A stretch of 64,000 nucleotides of DNA, taken from positions 248,001 through 312,000 of the forward strand of contig NZ_JACHEM010000001.1 of the NCBI RefSeq assembly GCF_014207445.1, read 5' to 3'. The DNA is from Streptomyces candidus. Its GTDB lineage: Bacteria > Actinomycetota > Actinomycetes > Streptomycetales > Streptomycetaceae. Positions 17,615-27,389 of this stretch are shown piece by piece; position 1 is the stretch's first letter, and each line of letters opens with the position of its first letter. A program made the translations under genes and the position numbers. The notes under the pieces are model-generated. The model was not told the DNA's origin. It saw only the letters and a program-made list of their open reading frames with translations, and did no database searches.

Positions 17615-17642
17615 ATCTTGCCACACGATCCACGACGCGCAA
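17615..17642 (-). promoter_or_regulatory. Promoter of the SAM-IV riboswitch transcript
   Basis: Minus-strand TTGCGC (17642-17637) and CAAGAT (17620-17615) are spaced by 16 bases. Initiation would fall at about 17608, directly at the 5' end of the aptamer, which supports the assignment. Confidence 0.55.
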
Positions 17643-17680
17643 GAGCGCGGTCCGCTCGCCGAGACGGGCGGACCGCGCTC
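17643..17680 (-). terminator. Terminator after trpD
   Basis: A perfect 13-bp inverted repeat (GAGCGCGGTCCGC / GCGGACCGCGCTC) with a 12-base loop begins about 20 bases past the trpD stop. It separates trpD from the riboswitch promoter immediately beyond it. Confidence 0.75.
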
Positions 17681-17700
17681 CGCGCCACGGGTGCGGCGGG

Positions 17701-18765
17701 TCAGGCGTTGCTGGCCGCCACCCACCGCTCCAGCGCCCGCTGGGCGGCGCCGGAGTCCAGCGACTGCCTGGCCCGCTCGATCCCGGCGGCGATCCCCTCG
17801 TTCAGCGAACCCCCGCCGGGCCCCAGGGCCACCAGCGCCGCCGCCGTGTTGAGCAGCACCGCGTCCCGTACGGGGCCCTTCTCGCCCGCCAGGAGCCGGC
17901 GTGCCACCTCCGCGTTGTACGACGCGTCCGCGCCCCGCAGCGCCTCCACGGGGACGATCTCCAGGCCCACGTCGCGCGGGTCGAAGGCCTCCTCGTGCAC
18001 GGCCCCGTCGCGTACCACCCACACCCGGGACGTCGCGGTGGTGGTGAGCTCGTCGAGGCCGTCGTCGCCGCGGAAGACGAGCGCGCTGTTCCCCCGCTCG
18101 GCCAGCACGCCCGCCACGATCGGCGCCATCCTGGCGTCGGCGACTCCGACGGCCTGGGCGCGCACCCGGGCCGGGTTGGTGAGGGGGCCCAGGATGTTGA
18201 ACGTGGTCTGCGCGCCGAGCTCCCTGCGGGCCTTGGCGGCGTACCGCAGCGCGGGGTGGAACTTCACCGCGAAGCAGAAGGTGATGCCGGCCTCCTCGGC
18301 GACCTCCGCGACCCGCTTCGGCGTCAGGTCCAGGTTGACGCCCAGCTTCTCGAGCACGTCGGAGGAGCCACTGGCCGAGGAGGCGGCCCGGTTGCCGTGC
18401 TTGACGACCTTGGCGCCCGTCCCGGCGATGACGATCGCGGACATGGTGGAGATGTTGACGGTCTTCGCCAGGTCGCCGCCGGTGCCGACGATGTCGACGC
18501 TGGGACCCGGCACCTCGATGAGGCGGGCGTGTGCGTACATCGCCCGTACCAGCCCCGTCACCTCCTCGACGGTCTCGCCCTTGGCGCGCAGCGCGACCGC
18601 GAAGCCGGCGATCTGCGCGTCGGTGGCCTCGCCGCTCATGATGCGGTCCATGGCCCAGGCGGTGTCGTCGGCACCGAGGTGCTCGCCGCGCAGCAGGGGG
18701 TTGAGGATGCCCGGCCAGCCGCGGGCCGCCACGCTGTCGCCGCCGACGGGGGTCACCACGTTCAT
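17701..18765 (-). CDS. trpD: Anthranilate phosphoribosyltransferase
   Basis: 354 residues, the usual length. It transfers phosphoribosyl from PRPP to anthranilate in tryptophan synthesis. Visible motifs: the PRPP-binding GTGGD ([13 protein letters not shown]), the [18 protein letters not shown] loop, and the [10 protein letters not shown] segment contacting anthranilate. The ATG at 18763-18765 has GGAG eight bases upstream; the in-frame extension upstream is not conserved. No other trp gene is adjacent: trpD stands alone next to qcrB, as it also does in mycobacteria. Hairpins flank it on both sides, so it is probably monocistronic. Confidence 0.95.
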   Translation of the reverse strand: MNVVTPVGGDSVAARGWPGILNPLLRGEHLGADDTAWAMDRIMSGEATDAQIAGFAVALRAKGETVEEVTGLVRAMYAHARLIEVPGPSVDIVGTGGDLAKTVNISTMSAIVIAGTGAKVVKHGNRAASSASGSSDVLEKLGVNLDLTPKRVAEVAEEAGITFCFAVKFHPALRYAAKARRELGAQTTFNILGPLTNPARVRAQAVGVADARMAPIVAGVLAERGNSALVFRGDDGLDELTTTATSRVWVVRDGAVHEEAFDPRDVGLEIVPVEALRGADASYNAEVARRLLAGEKGPVRDAVLLNTAAALVALGPGGGSLNEGIAAGIERARQSLDSGAAQRALERWVAASNA

Positions 18766-18844
18766 GGTCCGCTCCAGGGTCCACGAGCCGGTCAAGGCTG
18801 CCGATAGGGGTGGCCCCACCCTATCCAGCGCGGGGGACAGCGAA

Positions 18845-18873
18845 GAGCCCCGTCCGACGTACGGACGGGGCTC
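18845..18873 (-). terminator. Terminator of the qcrCAB operon
   Basis: Perfect 12-bp inverted repeat GAGCCCCGTCCG / CGGACGGGGCTC with a 5-base loop, about 50 bases past the qcrB stop and 70 bases before trpD starts. Confidence 0.8.
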
Positions 18874-18920
18874 CTGCTGTGGCGGACAGTTCCGGGCCGC
18901 GGGCGCGACCCGGCCGGGGA

Positions 18921-20558
18921 TCAGTGGTGGCCGTGGCCGCTGGTGATCTCCTTGTACTCCTCGGCGGTGGGCTTGGCGATCTGGTTGCCCTCGCCGTACA
19001 TGCCCTTGCTGAGCTTGGCGCGCAGCTTCTGGGTCGGGCCCACCTTGCGCTCGACGCCGTTCTCGTCCACGGAGGGGCCGATCTCGGCCGGCGCGTACTG
19101 CTCGTGCGCCGTGAGCGTGTGCAGCTGGTCCTGGCCGAGCGGCTCGTGGATCTCGACGAACTCACCGTGCGGCAGCCGCTTGATGATGCCGGACTCGCGT
19201 CCGTGCAGCACCTTCTCGGCGTCCCTGCGCTGGAGACCCAGGCAGATCCGCTTGGTGATGATGAACGCCAGGACCGGACCGGCGAAGAAGCCGATGCGCA
19301 CGAACCAGGTGATCGAGTTGATCGACAGGTGGAAGTGCGTGGCCCACAGGTCGTTTCCACCGCCGACGAGGCCGATGAAGTAGACCGTGATCCAGGCGAC
19401 GCCGAAGCCGGTGCGGGTCGGGCTGTTGCGGGGGCGCTGCGCGATGTGGTGCTCGCGCTTGTCCCCGGTGACCCAGGACTCCAGGAACGGCCACACCGCG
19501 ATGACGGCGAGGATCAGACCGAAGAGCGTCAGCGGGATGAACACACCCAGGGCGAGCGTGTGACCCCAGAGGTTGATCTCCCAGCCCGGCATGACACGCA
19601 CCAGACCCTCGGCGAAGCCCATGTACCAGTCGGGCTGGGCGCCGGTGGACACCTGGTCCGGACGGTAGGGGCCGAGCGCCCACACCGGGTTGATCGTGAA
19701 CAGCGCCGAGATCATCGCGATGACACCGAAGACCAGGAAGAAGAAGCCTCCGGCCTTGGCCATGTAGACGGGCAGCAGCGGCATGCCGACGACGTTGTTG
19801 TTCGTGCGGCCGGGGCCCGCGAACTGGGTGTGCTTGTGGTAGAAGACCAGGATCAGGTGGGCCACCATCAGGCCGAGCATGATGCCCGGCAACAGCAGGA
19901 TGTGGACCGAGTAGAACCTGGCGACCATGTCGTGGCCGGGGAACTCGCCGCCGAACAGGAACATCGAGATGTACGTGCCGACGACCGGCACGGACAGGAT
20001 CGCGCCCTGCGTGAAGCGGACACCGGTGCCCGACAGCAGGTCGTCCGGGAGCGAGTAGCCGGTGAAACCGGTGAACATGCCGAGGACGAACAGCAGGAAG
20101 CCGAACAGCCAGTTGACCTCGCGCGGCTTGCGGAAGGCACCCGTGAAGAAGACGCGCATCATGTGCACGAACATCGCCGCGAGGAAGATCAGCGCGGCCC
20201 AGTGGTGGATCTGCCGGATCAGCAGGCCGCCGCGGACGTCGAAGCTGATGTCCAGCGTCGACGCGTAGGCCTCCGTCATGCGGATGCCGTGCATCGGCGC
20301 GTAGCTGCCGTGATAAACGATCTCGTTCATCGACGGGTGGAAGAACAGCGTCAGATACACACCCGTGAGGATGATGATGAGGAAGCTGTACATGGCGATC
20401 TCACCGAGCATGAAGGACCAGTGGTCCGGAAAGATCTTGCGCATGTTGGCCTTGGCGAGGGAGTAGATCCCCAGTCGGCCGTCCGCCCAGTCGGCGACCC
20501 GCTCACCGGCGGGGGCCTTCTGCTGCGGCTTGGATTCGGTAGTCGTCGCAGTACTCAT
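18921..20558 (-). CDS. qcrB: Cytochrome bc1 (bcc) complex cytochrome b subunit
   Basis: 545-residue membrane subunit that carries hemes bL and bH and the menaquinol sites of complex III. The heme-ligand histidines are visible in [12 protein letters not shown] and [11 protein letters not shown] plus [11 protein letters not shown]. The Qo-site segment is [16 protein letters not shown], the actinobacterial substitute region for PEWY is [11 protein letters not shown]. The C-terminal ~120 residues form a hydrophilic extension usual in Actinobacteria, ending in TSGHGHH. It acts in the cytoplasmic membrane as part of a bcc-aa3 supercomplex. The ATG overlaps the qcrA stop by four bases (ATGA). Confidence 0.97.
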   Translation of the reverse strand: MSTATTTESKPQQKAPAGERVADWADGRLGIYSLAKANMRKIFPDHWSFMLGEIAMYSFLIIILTGVYLTLFFHPSMNEIVYHGSYAPMHGIRMTEAYASTLDISFDVRGGLLIRQIHHWAALIFLAAMFVHMMRVFFTGAFRKPREVNWLFGFLLFVLGMFTGFTGYSLPDDLLSGTGVRFTQGAILSVPVVGTYISMFLFGGEFPGHDMVARFYSVHILLLPGIMLGLMVAHLILVFYHKHTQFAGPGRTNNNVVGMPLLPVYMAKAGGFFFLVFGVIAMISALFTINPVWALGPYRPDQVSTGAQPDWYMGFAEGLVRVMPGWEINLWGHTLALGVFIPLTLFGLILAVIAVWPFLESWVTGDKREHHIAQRPRNSPTRTGFGVAWITVYFIGLVGGGNDLWATHFHLSINSITWFVRIGFFAGPVLAFIITKRICLGLQRRDAEKVLHGRESGIIKRLPHGEFVEIHEPLGQDQLHTLTAHEQYAPAEIGPSVDENGVERKVGPTQKLRAKLSKGMYGEGNQIAKPTAEEYKEITSGHGHH

Positions 20559-21607
20559 CCGCGCTCCCAGAACGAAGGACCGACGGGCTCGTCGAAGTCG
20601 CCCAGCGCTTCGAGGTAACCCTCGCCGTTCACGCCGATACGCAGCTGCGGGAGTGCGTGACCGGCGGGGCCGAAGATGACGCGGGCGCCGTCGGAGAGGT
20701 CGAAGGTGGACTGGTGGCACGGGCAGAGGACGTGGTGCGTCTGCTGCTCGTACAGGCTGATCGGACAACCCACGTGGGTGCAGATCTTGGAGTACGCGAC
20801 GATGCCCTCGTGCGCCCACTCGCGCTGCTTCTTGTCCTTGATCTCGTCCGGCTGGATGCGGACGATCATCAAGGCGTCCTTGGCGATCTTCGTGTTGAAG
20901 TCGTGGTCGTCCTCCTTCAGGCCTTCCGGCATGGCGAAGGTGAGCGAACCCACGACGACGTCCTCCGCACGCAGCGGCTCCATCGTGTTCTGGTTGATGA
21001 GCAGCTTGCCCTTCGCCCAGGACGTCGTGCGGAGCCTCTTCTCCGGCAGCGGACCGAGGTCGCGCAGCAGCACGACGCCGGACAGCGGCACCAGGGCCAG
21101 TGCGCCGAACATCGTGGTGCGGATCAGCTTGCGGCGGCCGATCGCGGACTCCTGGGCGCCGGCCTTGAAGTCGGCCATGACCTTGGCCTTGACCTCGGGC
21201 GTGGCCGAGATCGGGTGGCGCTCGTCGGCGACCTCCACGTCGGACATCAGGGTGCGGGCCCAGTGGACCGCGCCCGCGCCGATGCAGAACAGGGCGATAC
21301 CCAGGGTCATGCCCAGGGAGAGGTTCAGCGCGCTCACGTGGCCCAGCGGCCAGACGTACACGATCCGGTCGATCGGGAACGCCACGAAGGAGGCGATGAA
21401 ACCGACCGTGGCCAGCATGGACAGCGTGAACAGGAACGCGACCACACGCTCGGACCGCTTGGCCGCGCGCTCGTCGAGGTCCTGGATACGCGGCTTGTGC
21501 GGCGGCAGGCCCGGGTCCGCGAACGGATCGTCGTTGCGCGCCACCTCGCCGTGCGCGTCGCCCTGCTCAGCAGGCAGGGACTCTTCTGGATTCTCTTGGC
21601 TACTCAT
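20555..21607 (-). CDS. qcrA: Cytochrome bc1 complex Rieske iron-sulfur subunit
   Basis: 350-residue subunit with a 2Fe-2S cluster that takes electrons from menaquinol. The cluster ligands are C276/H278 (CTHVGCP) and C295/H298 (CPCHQS); C281 and C297 form the structural disulfide. The N-terminal part has three hydrophobic segments (about residues 55-78, 92-115, 163-181), the actinobacterial architecture, in place of the single anchor of other bacteria. Overlaps qcrC and qcrB by four bases each, so the three are translationally coupled. Confidence 0.97.
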   Translation of the reverse strand: MSSQENPEESLPAEQGDAHGEVARNDDPFADPGLPPHKPRIQDLDERAAKRSERVVAFLFTLSMLATVGFIASFVAFPIDRIVYVWPLGHVSALNLSLGMTLGIALFCIGAGAVHWARTLMSDVEVADERHPISATPEVKAKVMADFKAGAQESAIGRRKLIRTTMFGALALVPLSGVVLLRDLGPLPEKRLRTTSWAKGKLLINQNTMEPLRAEDVVVGSLTFAMPEGLKEDDHDFNTKIAKDALMIVRIQPDEIKDKKQREWAHEGIVAYSKICTHVGCPISLYEQQTHHVLCPCHQSTFDLSDGARVIFGPAGHALPQLRIGVNGEGYLEALGDFDEPVGPSFWERG

Positions 21608-22413
21608 GACTTCTTGGCCTTAGCGGTGTGGGCCGCGACCCAGACGGCGACTGCGATGAGCGCACCCAGACCGAAGATCCAGGCGAACAGACCCTCACTG
21701 ACGGGGCCGAGATTGCCCAGTCCGAAGCCGCCGGGGCTCGGGGTCTCTTCGCCATTCACGGCCTTGACGTACGCGATGATGTCCTTCTTCTCCTTCTCCG
21801 GCATGGTGCTGTCCGGGAAGGAGGGCATGTTCTGCGGGCCGGTCTGCATGGCCTCGTAGATGTGCTTCGGCGAGACGCCCTCCAGGCTGGGGGCGTACTT
21901 GCCGTGGGTCAGGGCGCCACCCTCACCGGTGAAGTTGTGGCACTGCGCGCAGTTGGTGCGGAACAGTTCGCCACCCCTGCCGATGTCGGCGCCTTCGGGG
22001 TTGGTCTGGCTTTCGGTCGGCGTGATGGGACCGGCGCCGAGAGAGGCCACGTACGCGGCGAGCTGATCGATCTGCGCCTGCGTGTAGATGACCTTCTTCT
22101 TCGGCACCTGTGCGCCGGGCTGCTGCGCCGGCATGCGGCCGGTGCCGACCTGGAAGTCCACTGCGGCGGAGCCCACTCCCACGAGGGAGGGACCGTCAGT
22201 GGTGCCCTGACCGCCGGTTCCGTGGCAGCTTGCGCAGCCAACGGCGTAGAGCTTCTTGCCCTCCTCAATGGCGAGGGACTGGGCGGTCTCGTCGGCCTGC
22301 GCCTTGCCCGCAGGCGCAAACGCGGCGTACAGCCCCCCAGTGGCCGCCAGCGCGAGGAGTAGGACGACGACCGCCGCCAGCGGATGGCGTCGTCGTGCGG
22401 AGAGCTTTTTCAC
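21604..22413 (-). CDS. qcrC: Cytochrome bc1 complex diheme cytochrome c subunit
   Basis: 269 residues. An N-terminal anchor (residues ~11-33) is followed by two class-I cytochrome c domains with heme sites C60-x2-C63-H64 and C155-x2-C158-H159. A second membrane helix near the C-terminus (FAWIFGLGALIAVAVWVAA) fixes the protein to the outer face. It passes electrons from the Rieske centre straight to cytochrome oxidase, which in Actinobacteria replaces a soluble cytochrome c. First gene of the qcr triplet; its stop overlaps the qcrA start. Confidence 0.97.
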   Translation of the reverse strand: MKKLSARRRHPLAAVVVLLLALAATGGLYAAFAPAGKAQADETAQSLAIEEGKKLYAVGCASCHGTGGQGTTDGPSLVGVGSAAVDFQVGTGRMPAQQPGAQVPKKKVIYTQAQIDQLAAYVASLGAGPITPTESQTNPEGADIGRGGELFRTNCAQCHNFTGEGGALTHGKYAPSLEGVSPKHIYEAMQTGPQNMPSFPDSTMPEKEKKDIIAYVKAVNGEETPSPGGFGLGNLGPVSEGLFAWIFGLGALIAVAVWVAAHTAKAKKS

Positions 22414-22490
22414 GGATTACCCCGGTGTCAGGATCTTCTGCGTCGATGCGGGAAGTGTTGCGGGCTCGGGCCCGGGCTCGTGGAGCCGGG

Positions 22491-23111
22491 TTACTTGATC
22501 ATGTAGATCGTGGCGAACAGGCCGATCCAGACGACATCGACGAAGTGCCAGTAGTAGGACACGACGATGGCGGCTGTCGCCTGCTCGTGAGTGAATCTCT
22601 TGGCGGCATACGTCCGGCCCAGGACCAGCAGGAAGGCGATGAGTCCGCCTGTCACGTGCAGTCCGTGGAATCCGGTCGTCAGGTAGAACACCGAACCGTA
22701 CGGGTCCGACGAGAGCGAGAGGCCCTCGTGCTTGACCAGCTCGGTGTACTCGTACACCTGGCCGCCGATGAAGATCGCACCCATCACGAACGTGATGATG
22801 AACCACGTCCTGAGCTTCTTCACATCGCCCCGCTCGGCGGCGAAGACGCCGAGCTGACAGGTGACGGAGGAGAGCACCAGGATCGAGGTGTTGGTCAACG
22901 CGAACGGGAAGTTCAAGGCCGAGGCCTTTTCGCTCCAGAACTCGGGACCCGTCACCGATCGCAGGGTGAAGTACATCGCGAAGAGGGCCGCGAAGAACAT
23001 CAGCTCGGAACTCAACCAGATGATGGTTCCGACGCTGACGAGGTTCGGCCGATTGACCGAGGGGTGCGCGTGCCCGGTATCTACTGTCGTTGCTGTCGCC
23101 ACGACCGACAT
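22491..23111 (-). CDS. ctaE: Cytochrome c oxidase subunit III
   Basis: 206-residue protein with five membrane segments, the actinobacterial short type lacking the first two helices. Conserved [16 protein letters not shown] and [19 protein letters not shown] are present, including the glutamate in [15 protein letters not shown]. It stabilises the proton-pumping core of complex IV. It is 77 bases upstream of qcrC, so ctaE-qcrCAB is probably one transcript. The ATG (23109-23111) lies inside a perfect 21-bp palindrome (see separate entry). Confidence 0.96.
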   Translation of the reverse strand: MSVVATATTVDTGHAHPSVNRPNLVSVGTIIWLSSELMFFAALFAMYFTLRSVTGPEFWSEKASALNFPFALTNTSILVLSSVTCQLGVFAAERGDVKKLRTWFIITFVMGAIFIGGQVYEYTELVKHEGLSLSSDPYGSVFYLTTGFHGLHVTGGLIAFLLVLGRTYAAKRFTHEQATAAIVVSYYWHFVDVVWIGLFATIYMIK

Positions 23112-23122
23112 TATGTCGGTCG
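23102..23122. promoter_or_regulatory. Perfect palindrome spanning the ctaE start codon
   Basis: CGACCGACAT-T-ATGTCGGTCG: 10-base arms around one central base. On the ctaE strand the central part is CATAATG, so the ATG sits in the middle. It could be an operator for a dimeric repressor or fold into an mRNA hairpin that hides the start codon. No Shine-Dalgarno sequence is obvious upstream (the preceding coding-strand sequence is GGGATAAG). It does not fit the Rex operator consensus. Confidence 0.5.
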
Positions 23123-23340
23123 CTTATCCCGCCCTCACCCCGGGGGGTGCCGTTCGGAGTGTCAAGAGGGTGTGTCCTGCCCGAACGGCCCATCGAAGAG
23201 CGGTGCGAAGCGGTGTGGCGGGGGCGGCCGACGGAGTAGCATCCGCGCATCGGAGCGAGCCCGACCGGCCCGCTGCACTGTCCTGAAAACCCCGAGAACA
23301 CCGCGCAGTTCACCGCGAAACCGGACGTCACGGAGGAACC

Positions 23341-23760
23341 ATGCAGCAGCCGACCGCCACGGTGCTGGTCTACAGCGACGACGCCAGCACCCGCGAACAG
23401 GTGAGGCTCGCCGCCGGTCGCAGGCCGGCCGCCGACGTACCGCCGGTCGAGTTCCTGGAGTGCGCCACGCTGCCCGCCGTACTGAAGGCGCTGGACGCGG
23501 GCGGAATCGACGTGTGCGTACTGGACGGCGAGAGCGTCCCGGCCGGCGGCATGGGCGTCTGCCGGCAGATCAAGGACGAGATCTTCGACTGTCCGCCCGT
23601 GCTGCTGCTCATGGGGCGTCCGCAGGACGCCTGGCTGGCCACCTGGAGCCGCGCGGAGGCGGCGGTGACGCTGCCCGTCGAGCCGGTGGGCTTCGCCGCC
23701 TCGCTGGCCGCGCTGCTGCGCACCCGCCGCACGGACCGCACTCCTCCGGTACGGGCCTGA
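23341..23760 (+). CDS. Degenerate receiver-domain (pseudo-response regulator) protein
   Basis: 139-residue stand-alone REC-like domain. It has the beta1 strand TATVLVYSDD with the acidic pair D13-D14 and the phospho-acceptor position D62 in DVCVLDGES. The conserved lysine of beta5 is missing: the equivalent strand reads AAVTLPVEPVG, with Val or Glu where Lys-Pro is normal. Phosphorylation-dependent switching is therefore doubtful. No output domain. The ATG is preceded by GGAGGAACC. It lies divergently from ctaE and convergent to an L,D-transpeptidase, and no histidine kinase gene is adjacent. Confidence 0.8.
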   Translation: MQQPTATVLVYSDDASTREQVRLAAGRRPAADVPPVEFLECATLPAVLKALDAGGIDVCVLDGESVPAGGMGVCRQIKDEIFDCPPVLLLMGRPQDAWLATWSRAEAAVTLPVEPVGFAASLAALLRTRRTDRTPPVRA

Positions 23761-23773
23761 CACCTCGTCGTAC

Positions 23774-23808
23774 GTGCCCCTGGGCCGCCGCGTGCGGCCC
23801 GGGGGCAC
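23774..23808. terminator. Bidirectional terminator between receiver-like and L,D-transpeptidase genes
   Basis: A 15-bp stem, GTGCCCCTGGGCCGC with GCGGCCCGGGGGCAC (one G-U type mismatch), loop CGCGT, sits 13 bases past the receiver-like gene and 54 bases past the convergent transpeptidase gene. Confidence 0.7.
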
Positions 23809-23861
23809 GGAGTGCGGCCGGGACGTCACGCGCCGCTGCCCCGCTCCGCCCGAGCCCGTCC

Positions 23862-25115
23862 TCAGACCCGGGGGCGCAGCCGGGGGGCGCGGACCCGGTC
23901 GCGCTGCTCCTCGGTGGCGGCGAGCAGGGCGCTGCCCTTGCGCCACTTCTTCCAGGGGACGTTCCAGTCGCCGAAGCCGTTGCCGAAGGGGTCCATGTCG
24001 GCGCCCCGGCTGCCGACGACCTTGACGATGTCGCCCGCGCGGACGGTCTCGTAGAACCAGCTCGCGTTGCCGGTGGACATGCCCGTGCAGCCGTGGCTGA
24101 CGTTCGCGTTCCCCTGTGAGCCGACCGACCAGGGCGCGGCGTGCACGTACTCGCCGCTCCAGGTGACCCGGGTCGCGTAGTAGACCGGCAGGTCGTACGA
24201 GTCGCTGGTGCCGCGCGGGATGCCGATGCTCGTGCCGCGCATCCGTACGAAGTACTCCTTGCCGAGTACGACCTTGACGCCGTTGCGGGTGGAGAAGCCG
24301 CGCTTGCCCGTGGTCACCGGAATGGTGTTGATCACCTCTCCGTTGCGCCTGACCGTCATGTAGTGCGACGAGGCGTCCGTGACGGCCTCGATCTTGTCGC
24401 CGATGGTGATCTTCAGGGGGGCCGTGGCGGTCCCGTACAGGTCCTTGGCGACCTTGATGCCCTCCAGGGTGCTGTGCGCCCTGACGGTGGCTCCGGAGGG
24501 CCAGTAGGCGCGCGGACGGTAGTGCAGGAGCTTGTCGTCCACCCAGTACCAGGAGCCGTCGACGGACGGCTTGGAGTCCACCTTCAGGGCGCGCTCGACG
24601 ACCGCCCGGGCGCGCGGGTCCTTGACCGGGGCGCTGAGTTCGGCGGTGAGGGGCTGTCCCACGCCGTACTTGCCCGCCTCGGGGCCGAAGGTGAGCTCCA
24701 GCTTCTTCTTGCCCGGGGCGGTCCGGAAGCCGAGCCTGCGCACGCCGGGGGCGCCGCCGCGGTCCTCGGTGGCGACGCGGACCGTGTAGTCGGCCCCTGC
24801 GGCCAGAGGAGCGGTGGAGTGCCAGCGGGACCCGTCGGCGGCGAGTTCGCCCGCCACCTGGCGTCCTGCGGCGTCCGCGGCGATGACGTCGGTGATCCGG
24901 GCCTCGTCGGCCGCGACGGTCACCTCAAGCGGCTTCTCGGGGTCGGCGTCGGTGCTGCCGGGCCTGCCGTTGAAGGTGACCTGCCGCGCCGCGTCGTACG
25001 GCTTCGCGGAGAGCGAGGTGACCCGGGGTTCGCCGCATGCGGTCAGTCCCGCCCCGAGGGAGGCGATCAGCAGGGTGCAGCTCAGGACCGTCCGGCTTCG
25101 GGGTGCGTGGCTCAT
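23862..25115 (-). CDS. Lipoprotein L,D-transpeptidase (YkuD) with Ig-like domains
   Basis: 417 residues. It has a lipoprotein signal (LLIASLGAGLTAC, lipid-modified C27), then tandem Ig-like domains over about residues 45-230, then a YkuD catalytic domain. The nucleophile C343 is in NVSHGCTGMSTG, with H341 preceding it. The tail contains W-rich DWNVPWKKW. It makes 3-3 cross-links in peptidoglycan outside the membrane, as the mycobacterial LdtMt2 type does. The ATG at 25113-25115 fits the lipobox, though I see no good ribosome site before it. It follows the ctaCDF terminator. Confidence 0.93.
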   Translation of the reverse strand: MSHAPRSRTVLSCTLLIASLGAGLTACGEPRVTSLSAKPYDAARQVTFNGRPGSTDADPEKPLEVTVAADEARITDVIAADAAGRQVAGELAADGSRWHSTAPLAAGADYTVRVATEDRGGAPGVRRLGFRTAPGKKKLELTFGPEAGKYGVGQPLTAELSAPVKDPRARAVVERALKVDSKPSVDGSWYWVDDKLLHYRPRAYWPSGATVRAHSTLEGIKVAKDLYGTATAPLKITIGDKIEAVTDASSHYMTVRRNGEVINTIPVTTGKRGFSTRNGVKVVLGKEYFVRMRGTSIGIPRGTSDSYDLPVYYATRVTWSGEYVHAAPWSVGSQGNANVSHGCTGMSTGNASWFYETVRAGDIVKVVGSRGADMDPFGNGFGDWNVPWKKWRKGSALLAATEEQRDRVRAPRLRPRV

Positions 25116-25180
25116 GATCACACGATATGAAGCATCGTCAGTCCGAGCGCGTTGGAAGTGCTCAAGTGACTGCAAACGAA

Positions 25181-25226
25181 TGAGGGGCTCGTCCACCTGA
25201 TCGTTCTCAGGTGGACGAGCCCCTCA
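25181..25226 (-). terminator. Terminator of the ctaCDF operon
   Basis: Perfect 20-bp inverted repeat (arms 25181-25200 and 25207-25226, six-base loop). On the minus strand the stem is followed at once by TTCGTTTG, a short T-rich tract. It ends 26 bases after the ctaF stop. Confidence 0.9.
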
Positions 25227-25251
25227 GGAGGTGCTGTCGCCGGCAGCGGTC

Positions 25252-25650
25252 CTACTGGGTGCGGTTCTCACCGCGGTAGAACTCGAAGACCCAGCCGAAC
25301 AGGCCGACCAGGATCAGCGGCAGCGAGAAGAACAGCAGCCACCAGCCCATCGCGACCGCGAGGAAGGCGAAGGCGCCGCCGATGGCCAGCGAGAGCGGCT
25401 GCCAGCTGTGCGGGGCGAAGAAGCCCAGCTCACCGGCCTCGTCCGCGACGTCGGCCTGCTTGTTGTCCTGGGCCATCGCGTCGACCCGCTTGGCCGTGAA
25501 GGCCAGGTAGAAGCCGATCATCAGGCTCAGTCCGAAGGCCAGGACCAGCGCCGTGGTGCCCGCGGGCTCCTTCGACCACACGCCGTACACGCCGGCCATG
25601 ATCAGGATGAAAACGCTCAGCCAGATGAACAGCCAGCCTTGGATCTTCAC
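25252..25650 (-). CDS. ctaF: Cytochrome c oxidase subunit IV, actinobacterial type
   Basis: 132-residue membrane protein with four hydrophobic segments in two pairs (about residues 4-24, 31-52, 87-104, 105-126). It begins [23 protein letters not shown] and ends [12 protein letters not shown], typical of the actinobacterial aa3 oxidase subunit IV. The start ATG overlaps the ctaD stop by four bases. Probably structural within complex IV. Confidence 0.95.
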   Translation of the reverse strand: MKIQGWLFIWLSVFILIMAGVYGVWSKEPAGTTALVLAFGLSLMIGFYLAFTAKRVDAMAQDNKQADVADEAGELGFFAPHSWQPLSLAIGGAFAFLAVAMGWWLLFFSLPLILVGLFGWVFEFYRGENRTQ

Positions 25651-27389
25651 TTGCCCGTCTCCTTCGCGCTGAGGGCGAGCTGCTCGATGCCGTTGTCACG
25701 GTGGTTCTCGAGCTGGTCGATGGCCGAGATCTCCGGGTGGTGCAGGTCGAACGCCGGGGATTCGGACCGGATGCGCGGCAGCGTGAGGAAGTTGTGCCGC
25801 GGCGGCGGGCAGGACGTCGCCCATTCGAGCGAACGGCCGTAGCCCCAGGGGTCGTCGACCTCGATCTTCTTGCCGTACTTCGCGGTCTTCCAGACGTTGT
25901 AGAAGAACGGGAGCATCGACAGGCCCAGCAGGAACGAGCTGATGGTCGAGATCGTGTTCAGTGCGGTGAAGCCGTCGGCCGCGAGGTAGTCCGCGTAACG
26001 CCGCGGCATGCCCTCGGCACCGAGCCAGTGCTGCACCAGGAACGTGCCGTGGAAGCCCACGAACAGCGTCCAGAAGGTGATCTTGCCGAGCCGCTCGTCC
26101 AGCATCTTGCCGGTGAACTTCGGCCACCAGAAGTGGAAGCCGGAGAACATCGCGAAGACCACGGTGCCGAAGATGACGTAGTGGAAGTGCGCGACGACGA
26201 AGTACGAGTCCGAGACGTGGAAGTCCATCGGGGGCGAGGCCAGGATGACGCCGGTCAGACCACCGAAGGTGAAGGTGATCAGGAAGCCGACGGCCCAGAG
26301 CATCGGGGTCTCGAAGGACAGTGAGCCCTTCCACATCGTGCCGATCCAGTTGAAGAACTTCACACCGGTGGGCACTGCGATGAGGAACGTCATGAACGAG
26401 AAGAACGGCAACAGCACGCCGCCCGTCACGTACATGTGGTGGGCCCATACGGTGACCGAGAGGCCGGCGATCGCGATGGTCGCGGCGATCAGACCGATGT
26501 AGCCGAACATCGGCTTGCGGCTGAAGACCGGAATGACCTCGGAAATGATGCCGAAGAACGGCAACGCGATGATGTACACCTCTGGGTGTCCGAAGAACCA
26601 GAAGAGGTGTTGCCACAGAATCGCTCCGCCGTTGGAGGCGTCGAAGATGTGGGCACCGAACTTACGGTCCGCCTCCAGGGCGAACAGCGCGGCCGCCAGC
26701 ACCGGGAAGGCGAGCAGGACCAGGACACCGGTCAGCAGCACGTTCCAGGTGAAGATCGGCATGCGGAACATCGTCATGCCGGGCGCGCGCATGCAGATGA
26801 TCGTGGTGATGAAGTTGACCGAGCCGAGGATCGTGCCGAAGCCGGAGAAGGCCAGACCCATGATCCACATGTCGGCGCCGACGCCCGGCGAACGGACCGC
26901 GTCCGACAGCGGGGAGTAGGCGAACCAGCCGAAGTCGGCCGCACCCTGCGGGGTGAGGAAGCCCGCCACCGCGATGATCGACCCGAAGAGGTACAGCCAG
27001 TACGCGAACATGTTCAGCCGCGGGAACGCCACGTCGGGCGCGCCGATCTGCAGCGGCATGATCCAGTTCGCGAATCCGGCGAACAGCGGCGTCGCGAACA
27101 TCAGCAGCATGATCGTGCCGTGCATCGTGAACGCCTGGTTGAACTGCTCGTTCGACATGAGCTGCGTGCCGGGACGAGCGAGTTCGGCGCGCATGAAGAG
27201 CGCCATCACGCCACCGATGATGAAGAACACGAACGACGTGATGAGGTACATCGAGCCGATCGTCTTGTGGTCAGTGGTGGTGAGCCACTTGATCACAATG
27301 TTTCCCGGCTCCTTGCGCCGCACGGGCAGCTCGTTCTCGTACGAGTCGATTGCTGCCGCGGCACCCTTGGGTTCGTTGAGGATGCTCAC
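25647..27389 (-). CDS. ctaD: Cytochrome c oxidase subunit I (aa3)
   Basis: 580-residue catalytic subunit with 12 membrane helices carrying heme a and the heme a3-CuB centre. Visible ligands: the heme a histidine in [15 protein letters not shown], the CuB/Tyr cross-link motif in [14 protein letters not shown], the CuB pair in [10 protein letters not shown], and the a3/a histidines in [14 protein letters not shown]. It reduces O2 and pumps protons. The GTG start at 27387-27389 overlaps the ctaC stop (GTGA), and the ATGA at the other end couples it to ctaF. Confidence 0.97.
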   Translation of the reverse strand: MSILNEPKGAAAAIDSYENELPVRRKEPGNIVIKWLTTTDHKTIGSMYLITSFVFFIIGGVMALFMRAELARPGTQLMSNEQFNQAFTMHGTIMLLMFATPLFAGFANWIMPLQIGAPDVAFPRLNMFAYWLYLFGSIIAVAGFLTPQGAADFGWFAYSPLSDAVRSPGVGADMWIMGLAFSGFGTILGSVNFITTIICMRAPGMTMFRMPIFTWNVLLTGVLVLLAFPVLAAALFALEADRKFGAHIFDASNGGAILWQHLFWFFGHPEVYIIALPFFGIISEVIPVFSRKPMFGYIGLIAATIAIAGLSVTVWAHHMYVTGGVLLPFFSFMTFLIAVPTGVKFFNWIGTMWKGSLSFETPMLWAVGFLITFTFGGLTGVILASPPMDFHVSDSYFVVAHFHYVIFGTVVFAMFSGFHFWWPKFTGKMLDERLGKITFWTLFVGFHGTFLVQHWLGAEGMPRRYADYLAADGFTALNTISTISSFLLGLSMLPFFYNVWKTAKYGKKIEVDDPWGYGRSLEWATSCPPPRHNFLTLPRIRSESPAFDLHHPEISAIDQLENHRDNGIEQLALSAKETGK

